Shown here one piece after another: positions 42,380-52,885 of a stretch of 64,000 nt of DNA. Under the pieces are notes generated by a model. It was not told the origin of the DNA and did not search any database. It worked only from the letters and a program-made list of their open reading frames with translations. This DNA is from Pseudomonadaceae bacterium (GTDB lineage Bacteria; Pseudomonadota; Gammaproteobacteria; Pseudomonadales; Pseudomonadaceae): NCBI GenBank assembly GCA_900766265.1, contig CAAFUS010000006.1, forward strand, positions 630,150 through 694,149. Direction: 5' to 3'. The number at the start of each line of letters is the position of its first letter. Position 1 is the first letter of the stretch. The translations under genes were made by a program, and so were the position numbers.

Positions 42380-45300
42380 ATGGCATTTACCGATCCGTTC
42401 ATCCGCCGTCCGGTACTGGCCAGCGTGGTCAGCCTGCTGATCGTGCTGCTGGGCTTCCAGGCCTTCGACCGCCTGCCGCTGCGCCAGTACCCGCAGATGG
42501 AGAGCGCCCTGATCACGGTCACCACCGCCTACCCCGGCGCTAATGCCGAGACCATCCAGGGCTACATCACCCAGCCGCTGCAGCAGAGCCTGGCCAGTGC
42601 CGAAGGCGTGGACTACATGACGTCGGTCAGCCAGCAGAATGCCTCGGTGATCTCGGTCTACGCGCGCATCGGCGCAGACACCGATCGCCTTTACACCGAG
42701 CTGCTCAGCCAGGCCAACTCGGTCAAGAACCAGCTGCCACAGAACGCCGAGGACCCGGTGCTGAACAAGCAGGCCGCTGATTCCACTGCGCTGATGTACA
42801 TCAGCTTCTACAGCGACACGATGAGCAACCCGCAGATCACCGATTACCTCTCCCGGGTGATCCAGCCCAAGCTCGCCACCCTTCCGGGCATGGCCGCGGC
42901 GGAGATTCTCGGCAACCAGGTCTTCGCCATGCGCCTCTGGCTGGACCCGGTCAGACTAGCGGCCTACGGGCTGACCGCAGGCGACGTCAACGATGCCGTG
43001 CGCCGCTACAACTTCCTTTCCGCAGCCGGCGAGGTGAAGGGCGAGTACGTGGTGACCAGCATCAATGCCAGCACCGAACTCAAGTCGCCGGAAGCCTTCG
43101 CTGCCATCCCGCTCCGGACCGAGGGCGACAGCCGCGTGCTGCTTGGCGACGTGGCCCGGGTCGAGCTCGGCGCAGAGAGCTACAACGCGGTGAGCTCCTT
43201 CGACGGCATTCCGTCGGTGTACATCGGCGTACGCGCCACACCCAGCGCCAACCCGCTGGACGTGATCGAGGAAGTGCGCAAGGTGATGCCGGAGATCGAA
43301 AGCCAGCTCCCGCCGAACCTGAAGGTGACCGTCGCCTACGACGCCACCCGCTTCATCCAGGCCTCCATCGACGAGGTGATCAAGACGCTCGCCGAGGCGG
43401 TGCTCATCGTCGTCGTCGTGGTGTTCCTGTTCCTCGGGTCCGTTCGCTCGGTACTGGTGCCGCTGGTGACCATTCCGCTGTCGATGATCGGCGTGATGTT
43501 CTTCATGCAGCTGATGGGCTACTCGATCAACCTGCTCACCCTGCTGGCGATGGTCCTTGCGATCGGCCTGGTGGTGGACGACGCGATCGTCGTGGTGGAG
43601 AACATCCACCGCCACATCGAGGAAGGCAAATCGCCTTTCCAAGGGGCGCTGGAAGGCGCACGGGAAATCGCGATGCCGGTGGTGACCATGACGGTGACCC
43701 TGGCGGCGGTCTATGCGCCGATCGGTTTCCTGCAGGGCATCACCGGGGCGCTGTTCAAGGAGTTCGCTCTGACCCTGGCCGGCGCGGTGCTGATTTCCGG
43801 CATCGTCGCTCTGACCCTTTCGCCGATGATGTGCTCAATGTTGCTACGCCCGCAGAACAACGACTCGGGTTTGGCCCACCGGCTGGACGTGCTGTTCGAC
43901 CGGCTCAAGGATCGCTACAAGCGTGCCCTGCATGGCACCCTCGACACCCGGCCGGTCGTGCTGGTGTTCGCGGTACTGGTGCTTTGCCTGATACCGATCC
44001 TGCTCAAGTTCACCAAGAGCGAGCTGGCGCCCGAGGAAGACCAGGGCATCGTGTTCATGATGGCCAGCGCTCCGCAGACCGCCAACCTGGATTACCTCAA
44101 CGCCTACACCGATCGGTTCCTGGAGCTGTTCAAGACCTTTCCCGAGTACTACTCCTGGTTCCAGATCAACGGCTTCAACGGCGTTCAGAGCGGTATCGGC
44201 GGGCTGCTGCTCAAGCCTTGGGACGAACGCGATCGCAGCCAGATGGAAATACTGCCGGAGGTCCAGCAGCACCTGGACGCGATCCCCGGCCTGCAGGTAT
44301 TCGCCTTTAACCTTCCATCGCTGCCCGGCACCGGGGAAGGCCTGCCCTTCCAGTTCGTGATCAACACCGCCAGCGACTACGAAACCCTGCTGCAGGTAAC
44401 CGAACGCATCCGCCAGCGTGCCGAAGCATCGGGCAAGTTCGCCTTCCTCGATGTCGACCTGGCCTTCGACAAGCCGGAAATTGTCGTCGACATCGATCGC
44501 CAGAAGGCGGCGCAGATGGGCGTATCGATGGAGGATCTGGGTATTACCCTCAGCAGCCTGCTCGGTGAAGGCGAGATAAACCGTTTCACCATCGAAGGTC
44601 GCAGCTACAAGGTCATTGCGCAGGTGGAACGCGCCTACCGCGACAACCCCGGCTGGCTGAGCAACTATTACGTACGGAGCGGGCGTGGCGAGATGTTGCC
44701 GCTGTCGACGCTGATCACCGTCCATGATCGAGCGCGGCCAACCCAGCTCAAGCAGTTCCAACAGCTGAACGCGGCGACCATCCAGGGCTTTCCCATCGTC
44801 AGCATGGGCGAGGCGATCGACACGCTGCGCCAGATCGCGGCCGAGGAAGCCCCGCAGGGCTTCACCTTCGACTATGCCGGCGCCGCTCGCCAATACGTGC
44901 AGGAAGGCAACGCGCTGTACGTGACCTTCGCCCTGGCGCTGGCCATCATCTTCCTGGTGCTGGCGGCCCAGTTCGAGAGCTTCCGCGACCCGCTGGTGAT
45001 CCTGGTCACGGTGCCGCTGTCGGTCTGCGGGGCGCTGGTTCCGCTGTTCCTTGGCCTTTCGAGCATGAACATCTACACCCAGGTGGGCCTGGTCACGCTC
45101 ATCGGCCTGATCAGCAAGCACGGCATCATGATCGTCGAGTTCGCCAACCAGCTGCGCCACGAACGCGGGCTGGATCGCCGGCAGGCGGTGGAGGAAGCCG
45201 CCGCGATTCGCCTGCGGCCGGTGCTGATGACGACCGCCGCCACGGTATTCGGGATGGTGCCGCTGATCCTGGCCAGCGGCGCCGGTGCGGTAAGTCGCTT

Positions 45301-45430
45301 CGACATAGGCCTGGTGATCGCCACTGGAATGACGATCGGCACGCTGTTCACCTTGTTCGTGCTACCTGCGGTGTACACGCTGCTGGCCAAGCCGGACACC
45401 GCGCCATCGGCCGCCCTGGAACAGGCATGA
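42380..45430 (+). CDS. mexW: RND multidrug efflux permease (MexW-like)
   Basis: A 1016-residue proton-driven inner-membrane pump of the HAE-1/AcrB class. Twelve membrane helices in two pseudo-repeats, each with a large periplasmic loop. Hallmarks are FIRRPVLASVVSLLIVLLG at the start, the proton-relay Asp pair in LAIGLVVDDAIVVVENIHRH near 405-410, and TTAATVFGMVPLILASGAGA near 955-970. Full length. No outer-membrane channel gene accompanies it, so it should use OprM or another TolC-like porin encoded elsewhere. Confidence 0.93.
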   Translation: MAFTDPFIRRPVLASVVSLLIVLLGFQAFDRLPLRQYPQMESALITVTTAYPGANAETIQGYITQPLQQSLASAEGVDYMTSVSQQNASVISVYARIGADTDRLYTELLSQANSVKNQLPQNAEDPVLNKQAADSTALMYISFYSDTMSNPQITDYLSRVIQPKLATLPGMAAAEILGNQVFAMRLWLDPVRLAAYGLTAGDVNDAVRRYNFLSAAGEVKGEYVVTSINASTELKSPEAFAAIPLRTEGDSRVLLGDVARVELGAESYNAVSSFDGIPSVYIGVRATPSANPLDVIEEVRKVMPEIESQLPPNLKVTVAYDATRFIQASIDEVIKTLAEAVLIVVVVVFLFLGSVRSVLVPLVTIPLSMIGVMFFMQLMGYSINLLTLLAMVLAIGLVVDDAIVVVENIHRHIEEGKSPFQGALEGAREIAMPVVTMTVTLAAVYAPIGFLQGITGALFKEFALTLAGAVLISGIVALTLSPMMCSMLLRPQNNDSGLAHRLDVLFDRLKDRYKRALHGTLDTRPVVLVFAVLVLCLIPILLKFTKSELAPEEDQGIVFMMASAPQTANLDYLNAYTDRFLELFKTFPEYYSWFQINGFNGVQSGIGGLLLKPWDERDRSQMEILPEVQQHLDAIPGLQVFAFNLPSLPGTGEGLPFQFVINTASDYETLLQVTERIRQRAEASGKFAFLDVDLAFDKPEIVVDIDRQKAAQMGVSMEDLGITLSSLLGEGEINRFTIEGRSYKVIAQVERAYRDNPGWLSNYYVRSGRGEMLPLSTLITVHDRARPTQLKQFQQLNAATIQGFPIVSMGEAIDTLRQIAAEEAPQGFTFDYAGAARQYVQEGNALYVTFALALAIIFLVLAAQFESFRDPLVILVTVPLSVCGALVPLFLGLSSMNIYTQVGLVTLIGLISKHGIMIVEFANQLRHERGLDRRQAVEEAAAIRLRPVLMTTAATVFGMVPLILASGAGAVSRFDIGLVIATGMTIGTLFTLFVLPAVYTLLAKPDTAPSAALEQA

Positions 45431-45463
45431 AAAAAGCGCGGCGCCTGTTCAGGCGCCGCGCTT
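45430..45463 (-). terminator. Terminator of the small exported protein gene
   Basis: A perfect 14-bp stem (AAGCGCGGCGCCTG with CAGGCGCCGCGCTT, 2-base loop). The T-run follows on the minus strand only. It abuts the mexW stop codon. Confidence 0.8.
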
Positions 45464-45488
45464 CGACTCACCGTCAGGAAACGAAGGC

Positions 45489-45719
45489 TCAACCGCTGGG
45501 ACGCATGCCCTGCGAGAGGCTGTACATGAACAGGAGAAGATCCTGATCCGGTCGCATCTCGGCCTGCTTGACCCTGACGCTCGGCGGTGCCGGGCAATAA
45601 CCTAGGCCATTATTTGTCTTTACGACGTTCGAATCGGGCTCGTGCCACGCAGCGGCACATAATGATGCGACGCCCAGCGCCCCCATCAGAAACAAACCTC
45701 GTGCGATTTCAAGCTTCAT
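45489..45719 (-). CDS. Small exported protein of unknown function
   Basis: A 76-residue protein. MKLEIARGLFLMGALGVASLCAAAWHE is a signal peptide, probably cleaved after the AAA stretch. The mature part of about 50 residues has one Cys (GYCPAPPSVRV) and a final helix ending SQGMRPSG. The start at 45719 is chosen because it opens the signal peptide. It lies alone between mexW and groEL and has its own terminator. I do not recognise a family. Confidence 0.65.
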   Translation of the reverse strand: MKLEIARGLFLMGALGVASLCAAAWHEPDSNVVKTNNGLGYCPAPPSVRVKQAEMRPDQDLLLFMYSLSQGMRPSG

Positions 45720-45880
45720 GGCGTAAGCCCTTGATGTGCGGTACGGATGAGTCATCTAACACTAGGCCAGAGTTCGCACACCTGCCCACTGCGGCGACGA
45801 GTGGTGCAGGGCATCCCAGCAACATCGGGCGAACGAGGCAGACACTCTGCCTGATTCACTTCGCTCCTGCTCACGGAAAT

Positions 45881-45910
45881 AAAAAAACCCCGAACGAGTC
45901 GGGGTTTTTT
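45881..45910. terminator. groESL terminator (bidirectional)
   Basis: AAAAAACCCCGA and TCGGGGTTTTTT flank a short loop, with A/T tracts on both sides, 17 bases past the groEL stop. Confidence 0.88.
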
Positions 45911-45926
45911 CTGACGACTGGTCGGC

Positions 45927-47567
<1,641 letters not shown>

Positions 47568-47615
47568 TTACTTATCCCTCAATTCTGTAAATTTAGTGAT
47601 GCAGACGGGTCGAAA

Positions 47616-47909
47616 TCAGGCTTCGACGACCGCGAGGATTTCGTTCTCGCTCATCACCAGCAGGTCTTCGCCATCGACCTTGACGGTGTTGCTACCCGAG
47701 TAAGGGCCGAATACCACCTGGTCACCAACCTTGACGGCCAGCGGACGAACTTCGCCGTTGTCCAGCACGCGACCGGTACCCACGGCAACGATCTCGCCGC
47801 GATTCGGCTTCTCGGCAGCGGAACCCGGCAGGACGATGCCGCCTGCGGTCTTGGTTTCTTCTTCGCTGCGACGAATGACGACGCGGTCATGCAGAGGACG
47901 AAGCTTCAT
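47616..47909 (-). CDS. groES: Co-chaperonin GroES (10 kDa)
   Basis: A 97-residue heptameric cap of GroEL. MKLRPLHDRVVIRRSEEETKT at the start, the mobile loop GGIVLPGSAAEKP at about 24-36, and the standard C-terminus. AGGAGAG ribosome-binding site. First gene of the heat-shock operon. Confidence 0.99.
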   Translation of the reverse strand: MKLRPLHDRVVIRRSEEETKTAGGIVLPGSAAEKPNRGEIVAVGTGRVLDNGEVRPLAVKVGDQVVFGPYSGSNTVKVDGEDLLVMSENEILAVVEA

Positions 47910-48051
47910 TGTCGATCTCTCCTAGTAGAGTGGTTTCCATGCCGATCCATCTGATCGGCGGGTTAGCAAAGCCGGCGGTGCCGGTTGCGACTTGCCAGGC
48001 AAGCCGCAGAAGACTGCCTGTCGAAACGACAGCGACCTTACGGTGACCGCT

Positions 48052-48079
48052 ACATGCGGGCTGCTACGTTTATTTCAAG
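48052..48079 (-). promoter_or_regulatory. Sigma-32 heat-shock promoter of groESL
   Basis: On the minus strand CTTGAAA (48073-48079) and CCGCATGT (48052-48059) are separated by 13 bases, close to the RpoH consensus CTTGAAA-N11/16-CCCCATnT. It lies about 143 bases before groES. No CIRCE element was seen. Confidence 0.75.
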
Positions 48080-48103
48080 GGCTGGGAAAAAAATTTCTGC
48101 GCT

Positions 48104-48142
48104 AAAAACGAAAAGCCGGCATGCATCGCCACATGCCGGCTT
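48104..48142 (-). terminator. fxsA terminator
   Basis: AAGCCGGCATG pairs with CATGCCGGCTT; on the minus strand a TTTCGTTTTT tail follows. Located between fxsA and groES. Confidence 0.78.
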
Positions 48143-48158
48143 CTGATGATAGAGGGGG

Positions 48159-48611
48159 TCAGCGATCGCGCCGCTCCCACTCCCCTTCGATGACTTTTGG
48201 CCCGTCTCCACCGGAGCGCGCCTGAAGGTCATCGGCAAACGCACGGCGTCGCTGGGCCTGTGCCTCGAAGCGTCGCTGGACCCGCCCCAGCAGCAGTTTG
48301 CGGGTCGGGGGGAAGAGAATCAGCAGGCCGACGACATCGCTGATTAGGCCAGGCAGAAGCAGCAGACCGCCGCCGATCGCCATGACCAGCCCCTGAAGCA
48401 CTTCCCGCTCGGGCAATTCGCCACGAGCCAGGCGTTCTCGGGCGCGCCAGGCGGTGGCGAAGCCGGCCAGACGCAGCACCAGAATGCCGGCCATGCCGCT
48501 GATTACCAGCAGCAGAAGCGTGGCCAGCACTCCGATGGAACTGCCTACCTTGATCAGCAGCGCCAGCTCGGCCAGCGGAAACAGCAGAAAAAGAAAGAAG
48601 AAGATGCGCAT
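48159..48611 (-). CDS. fxsA: FxsA family membrane protein
   Basis: A 150-residue inner-membrane protein with hydrophobic segments at about 1-20, 25-48 and 78-100. FxsA signatures are the N-terminal FFLFLLFPLAELALLIKVGS and GGGLLLLPGLISDVVGLLILFPPTRKLL. In E. coli overproduction blocks F-exclusion of phage T7; the normal role is unclear. The position before groES is conserved in Pseudomonas. Confidence 0.9.
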   Translation of the reverse strand: MRIFFFLFLLFPLAELALLIKVGSSIGVLATLLLLVISGMAGILVLRLAGFATAWRARERLARGELPEREVLQGLVMAIGGGLLLLPGLISDVVGLLILFPPTRKLLLGRVQRRFEAQAQRRRAFADDLQARSGGDGPKVIEGEWERRDR

Positions 48612-48728
48612 TTATATACCTTGGCGGAAGAACGGCTTCCGATACACCGTTAGTGACGCCGCGTACCGATGAATTCAACCCCGCCGGGCGAATTTGCCTG
48701 TAACGGGGTTATTCGCACGATCGGGCCA

Positions 48729-49439
48729 TCACTGCGGCCACTGCGATGCGCGGGCAAGCGCCACCAACGCCTGCCGTACCGCACCGGGGTTGTCGCATAC
48801 CTGACCGAAGGGCAGCCAGTGCAGCGCCCGGCCGATGCGCAGGTGGAAGCCCTCGCTGTCGATCCCGACGAGTTCCGCGCCCGGCCCCGTGGGCAGCCCC
48901 GCCAGCTCGACGTAATGCGCGATGGCCGCGCCATGGTCGGCGTTCATGTGTTCGATCATGCCGCTCTCGGCGGCGCCGGCGAACGGGTTGGCCAAGGCGA
49001 CCCGATCGAGCCAGTGGATGGCGCCGAACCCGCCGATGTAGCGCCAGCGCACCGGCTCCAGCCGCCAGAAGTCAAAGTCATGGGCGCGGTGATAATCGCG
49101 CGACTCGGGGAAATAACGGTAATAGCGCTGGGCGGCCGGCTCGATCTCCTCCGCCTCGAGCGGCGTGGCCGAGGCCAGCAGCGTCAACCGGCCCGCCGCC
49201 TGTACGTCCTGGGCGCCCCGCTCGCCGACCAGCAGCGAACAGCGACCGTCAGCCTTCAGGTTATGGGTGTGCTGGGCGATCCGACTGATAAGGATCAGCG
49301 GATGGCCCTGACCGTCCAGGCAATACGGCACCACCGAGCCGAACGGGAACCCGGGCATGGCCTTCGAATGGGTGGAGAGCACGCCACGGTACTCTTCGAG
49401 CAGCAGCTGTCGGGCAAGCTTTGCAGCCTCGGCGCTCAC
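48729..49439 (-). CDS. HugZ-like haem-utilisation / pyridoxamine-oxidase-fold protein
   Basis: A 236-residue protein with an N-terminal split-barrel FMN-binding-type domain (STHSKAMPGFPFGSVVPY near 22, LILISRIAQHTHNL near 48, ADGRCSLLVG) and a C-terminal DUF2470 domain (MIEHMNADHGAAIAHY near 161). This two-part layout is that of HugZ-type haem-degrading proteins. GTG start with AGGAGA upstream. Haem breakdown is inference; flavin binding without haem activity is possible. Confidence 0.8.
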   Translation of the reverse strand: MSAEAAKLARQLLLEEYRGVLSTHSKAMPGFPFGSVVPYCLDGQGHPLILISRIAQHTHNLKADGRCSLLVGERGAQDVQAAGRLTLLASATPLEAEEIEPAAQRYYRYFPESRDYHRAHDFDFWRLEPVRWRYIGGFGAIHWLDRVALANPFAGAAESGMIEHMNADHGAAIAHYVELAGLPTGPGAELVGIDSEGFHLRIGRALHWLPFGQVCDNPGAVRQALVALARASQWPQ

Positions 49440-49558
49440 GTTCGGTCTCCTGTCGCTGGTTCGTCATCGAGCGAAGGCCCAGCATAACGGCTCGCGACGG
49501 ACTCTGCCCGGCGGCGCGACGGCGGGAGTCGACCGCCGCTTGCCGATCGCCAGACATG

Positions 49559-49583
49559 AAAAGCCCCGCACTAGCGGGGCTTC
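49559..49583 (-). terminator. Terminator of the DUF481 gene
   Basis: AAGCCCCGC and GCGGGGCTT form the stem around CTA-type loop bases; TTTT follows on the minus strand. Confidence 0.72.
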
Positions 49584-49600
49584 CTCTACAGCGATCTGCC

Positions 49601-50605
49601 TTACCAGCCGACGCCGAAGCCCATCAGGTAACGGGTCTCGTCCAGGTCTTGGTCCGAACCGCTGACGATGTCCTTCTCCGCACGAATGTTCAGCGAGGCC
49701 CAGTCGGTGACCTTGTAGCGCAGACCAGCCTGGGCATCGAGCGAGTATTCGGCGACGCTCGCCAGGGGCTTGCCGATTTCGCCATGGGTGAAGATCTCGA
49801 AGGTCTTGCCGGCGAAGTAGCGGTTGTAGTCCCACTTGAGCGTGGCCGCATAGAAGGAGTCGCTGCTGCCGTCGGCGAACTCGTAGTCACGGCGGTTGAA
49901 CAGCGAAGCCAGGGAGAACGCCCCCAGCTCGTTGTCCCAGAACTGGTAACCGGGGCCAGTACCCAGGGTGCGCTGGCGGCTGATCTCCTCGATGTTGTCG
50001 CGCTTGTAATCGACCCGTCCCTGCCAGAACCATTGCTCGGTAAGGAAGCGGTCCAGCGCGTATTCGGCTTCCCAGTTGTCCGCGGTTTCCACCTCGTTGC
50101 GCGAATCGCGGGTGTACTTGGCTTGCGCGTTGTGGCGCCACAGCCCATGGCGCGCGCTGGTCTTGAGCGCGACGTCATGGTCTTCGCTGTCGTTTTCCGC
50201 GCGCTTGTAGTCGAAGGCCACGTCGACATTGCCCGTCCAGGTGAAATCCTCGATGAGCGGCTTGGGCTGGATGATCTGGCTGATGCTGGACAATTGGACC
50301 GTGACCGGTTGGTTGCCATTGACCAGCGTCACGTACCCGGGCTCCCCCGCCTGGATCGTCTTGGTGATCTGGCCGTAGGCGTCGTCCTGCTTGATGAGCA
50401 GCTCACGGTCGCTTTCCAGCGTCGAGATGTGCGACCACTTCAGCGGGATGGAGCCGCCATAACTGGTTTCCAGGAGCAGCTTGCCCCCGTCCAGCAGCGT
50501 GATGTTTCCGGTAAGACGGTCGCCGTTCTTCAACCATACGGTATCGGCAAGCAACGGGGACGAAAGCGCAGCGAGCATGACGCAAAGCAGGGGTCTGGTT
50601 AGCAT
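49601..50605 (-). CDS. DUF481 outer-membrane protein (YdiY-like)
   Basis: A 334-residue exported protein. A signal peptide (MLTRPLLCVMLAALSSPLLA) is followed by a strand-rich N-terminal part (DTVWLKNGDRLTGNITLLDGG) and a DUF481 beta-barrel with alternating strands ending in the aromatic YLMGFGVGW, a typical outer-membrane insertion signal. Its function is unknown; E. coli YdiY is acid-induced. The start is uncertain: upstream in-frame ATGs at 50632 and 50647 have no better ribosome-binding site and would precede the signal peptide. Confidence 0.82.
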   Translation of the reverse strand: MLTRPLLCVMLAALSSPLLADTVWLKNGDRLTGNITLLDGGKLLLETSYGGSIPLKWSHISTLESDRELLIKQDDAYGQITKTIQAGEPGYVTLVNGNQPVTVQLSSISQIIQPKPLIEDFTWTGNVDVAFDYKRAENDSEDHDVALKTSARHGLWRHNAQAKYTRDSRNEVETADNWEAEYALDRFLTEQWFWQGRVDYKRDNIEEISRQRTLGTGPGYQFWDNELGAFSLASLFNRRDYEFADGSSDSFYAATLKWDYNRYFAGKTFEIFTHGEIGKPLASVAEYSLDAQAGLRYKVTDWASLNIRAEKDIVSGSDQDLDETRYLMGFGVGW

Positions 50606-50688
50606 AGAAGGTCTGAAAAGGACTCGGGGCATGGAAATGGAACGCATTATCCCTATGCTCGGATTATCGGCAAGCAGAGACAGTACCG

Positions 50689-51093
50689 ATGGTCGGTAAG
50701 TTCAACGGAAACCATAAGGATGGGCCGAAAATCGATGACGTTCAAAGCCTGAAGCCGCCTGAAGGCGACGAGCCGCAACCCCGGCGCGCAGCGCTCTACC
50801 TGACCTTGGCGCAGATTCCACCGGGCAGGGTCGTCAGCTATGGCGAGCTGGCGACGCTGGCCGGGCTGGGCCGCGCCGCGCGCTGGGTCGGCCGCATCCT
50901 GTCGCAACTACCGGAGGGCACCAGCCTGCCGTGGCACCGGGTAATCGCGGCTGGCGGCCGCCTCAGCCTGGCCGCCGGCACGCCTTCAGGGCAGGAGCAG
51001 CGGGCACGTCTGCGTGCAGAAGGCGTGACCATCGTCAACGATCGGGTGGACGTGCGTCGGCACGGCTGGCTTTCGACGGAGCACAGCGGTTAG
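50689..51093 (+). CDS. Alkyltransferase-like (ATL) protein, MGMT family
   Basis: A 134-residue protein with the MGMT winged-helix DNA-binding domain. The region IPPGRVVSYGELATLAG is typical. The active-site motif PCHRV of true O6-alkylguanine transferases reads PWHRVI here, Trp replacing Cys, the mark of ATL proteins (YbaZ/Atl1), which bind alkylated guanine and hand it to nucleotide excision repair. The extra N-terminal 25 residues are unusual; a later start is possible as no clear ribosome-binding site is seen. Confidence 0.88.
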   Translation: MVGKFNGNHKDGPKIDDVQSLKPPEGDEPQPRRAALYLTLAQIPPGRVVSYGELATLAGLGRAARWVGRILSQLPEGTSLPWHRVIAAGGRLSLAAGTPSGQEQRARLRAEGVTIVNDRVDVRRHGWLSTEHSG

Positions 51094-51117
51094 AGTGCGC
51101 CTCTTCGTGGCCCATTC

Positions 51118-52836
51118 ATGACAGATCTCCGCCGTATGTCCCGTGAATCATGGCGCGACGCCCTCGCCGCCTATGCCAGCCCCGCCAGCCTTGCGCTGTT
51201 GCTGCTGGGTTTCGCTGCCGGCCTGCCCGCCGTCCTCGTGTTCTCGACGCTGTCCGTCTGGCTGCGCGAGGCAGGCGTTTCGCGCGAGACGATCGGATTC
51301 GCCAGCTGGATCAGCCTGGCCTACGCCTTCAAATGGGTCTGGTCGCCGATGCTCGACCAATGGCGGCTACCCTGGATCGGTAGCCTCGGCCGACGCCGCT
51401 CCTGGCTGGTACTGTCGCAGCTGGTGATCGCCATCGGCCTCATCGGCATGGCGCTGTGCAATCCACAGACCCACCTGACCCTGCTGATCGCCCTCGCCGT
51501 GGCAGTGGCCTTCGCCTCGGCGACCCAGGACATCGCGATCGATGCCTACCGCCTGGAAATCGCCGAAGACAAGCTCCAGGCCACCCTCGCCGCCACCTAC
51601 ATGACCGGCTACCGCATCGCCATGCTGCTGGCCAGCGCCGGCGCGCTGTTTCTCGCCGAGTGGCTGGGCTCGAGTCGGGTCGACTATCAGCAGGCCCCCT
51701 GGACCGTTACCTACATCGTCTTCGCGTTGCTGATCATCCCCGGCCTGATCACCAGCCTGGTGATTCGCGAGCCGGATGTCGGCCAACCGCTGCCCAGCAG
51801 CCCGTCCCGGCACAGTTTCAACCACCAGCTGGCGGCGGTCGGGTTGTTGCTGGTGCTGCTGATTTCGGTACCGGCCATGATCAACGCGCTGATCGCCCAT
51901 GCCTGGCCGCGCGCGACGCTCTACGCACTGTTCATCATTGGCACCCTGTCGCCGGTGGGCCTGGCGCTGCTGGTGCCGGTACGCCAGATGCTGGCCCAGG
52001 CCAAGGTGCGCCAACGACCGACCCACTTCGATTTCGTCCATCAGGCCGTTTCGGTGATCCTGCTGATCATCCTTCTGGTGGCCACCGGCGGCATGTTCAA
52101 GTCCTACTTCGGTGGCTACTGGCCGCGCGGCACCATGTACCTGCTGATCTGCATGGGCTGCCTGTCGGGGCCCGGACGCATCCTCATGGGGCCGGTGCTG
52201 ACACCGATCACTGACTTCATCCTCCGCTATCGCTGGCAGGCCTTGTTGCTGCTGGGCCTGATCGCCACCTACCGGATGTCCGACACGGTGATGGGCGTCA
52301 TGGCCAACGTCTTCTACATCGACCAGGGCTTCACCAAGGACCAGATCGCCAGCGTCAGCAAGCTGTTCGGGCTGGTGATGACCCTGCTCGGCGCGGCCTT
52401 CGGCGGCCTGCTCATCGTCCGCTTCAGCATCCTGCCGATTCTGTTCATAGGTGGTCTGGCGTCCGCCGCCACCAACCTGATGTTCGTGGTGCTGGCCGGG
52501 ATGGGCGCCAATTTGCAGATGCTGGTGATCACCATCTCCTGCGACAACTTCAGTGCCGGGCTCGCCTCCACGGCCTTCGTCGCCTACCTGTCGAGCCTGA
52601 CCAATCTCAAGTTCTCGGCCACCCAGTACGCGCTGCTCAGCTCGCTGATGATGCTGCTGCCACGGCTCATAGGCGGGTATTCCGGGGTCATGGTCGAGAC
52701 CCTCGGCTACAGCGATTTCTTCCTGGTCACCTCCCTCCTGGGTGTGCCGACCCTGATCCTGATCGCCTGGCAGTGGAAGCGCAGCCGCCTCGACGCCGAA
52801 CCGAACGACGCCGACACGGCCAGCGAGCGCGTCTGA
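51118..52836 (+). CDS. ampG: Muropeptide permease AmpG
   Basis: A 572-residue MFS-type importer bringing GlcNAc-anhydromuropeptides into the cytoplasm for cell-wall recycling and AmpC induction. Some 12-14 membrane helices; the region LLLGFAAGLPAVLVFSTLSVWLREAGVSRETIGFASW is the AmpG signature, as are DIAIDAYRLE near residue 141 and the long central loop. It is longer than E. coli AmpG (491), as usual in Pseudomonas. Position between the ATL gene and mscS is conserved. Confidence 0.92.
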   Translation: MTDLRRMSRESWRDALAAYASPASLALLLLGFAAGLPAVLVFSTLSVWLREAGVSRETIGFASWISLAYAFKWVWSPMLDQWRLPWIGSLGRRRSWLVLSQLVIAIGLIGMALCNPQTHLTLLIALAVAVAFASATQDIAIDAYRLEIAEDKLQATLAATYMTGYRIAMLLASAGALFLAEWLGSSRVDYQQAPWTVTYIVFALLIIPGLITSLVIREPDVGQPLPSSPSRHSFNHQLAAVGLLLVLLISVPAMINALIAHAWPRATLYALFIIGTLSPVGLALLVPVRQMLAQAKVRQRPTHFDFVHQAVSVILLIILLVATGGMFKSYFGGYWPRGTMYLLICMGCLSGPGRILMGPVLTPITDFILRYRWQALLLLGLIATYRMSDTVMGVMANVFYIDQGFTKDQIASVSKLFGLVMTLLGAAFGGLLIVRFSILPILFIGGLASAATNLMFVVLAGMGANLQMLVITISCDNFSAGLASTAFVAYLSSLTNLKFSATQYALLSSLMMLLPRLIGGYSGVMVETLGYSDFFLVTSLLGVPTLILIAWQWKRSRLDAEPNDADTASERV

Positions 52837-52840
52837 CATG

Positions 52841-52870
52841 AAAAAAAAACCGGCTTGCGCCGGCTTTTTT
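52841..52870. terminator. Bidirectional terminator between ampG and mscS
   Basis: A nine-A run, CCGGC-TTGC-GCCGG stem, and a T6 tail, symmetrical for the convergent genes. Confidence 0.85.
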
Positions 52871-52885
52871 CATGACGTGCAACGC

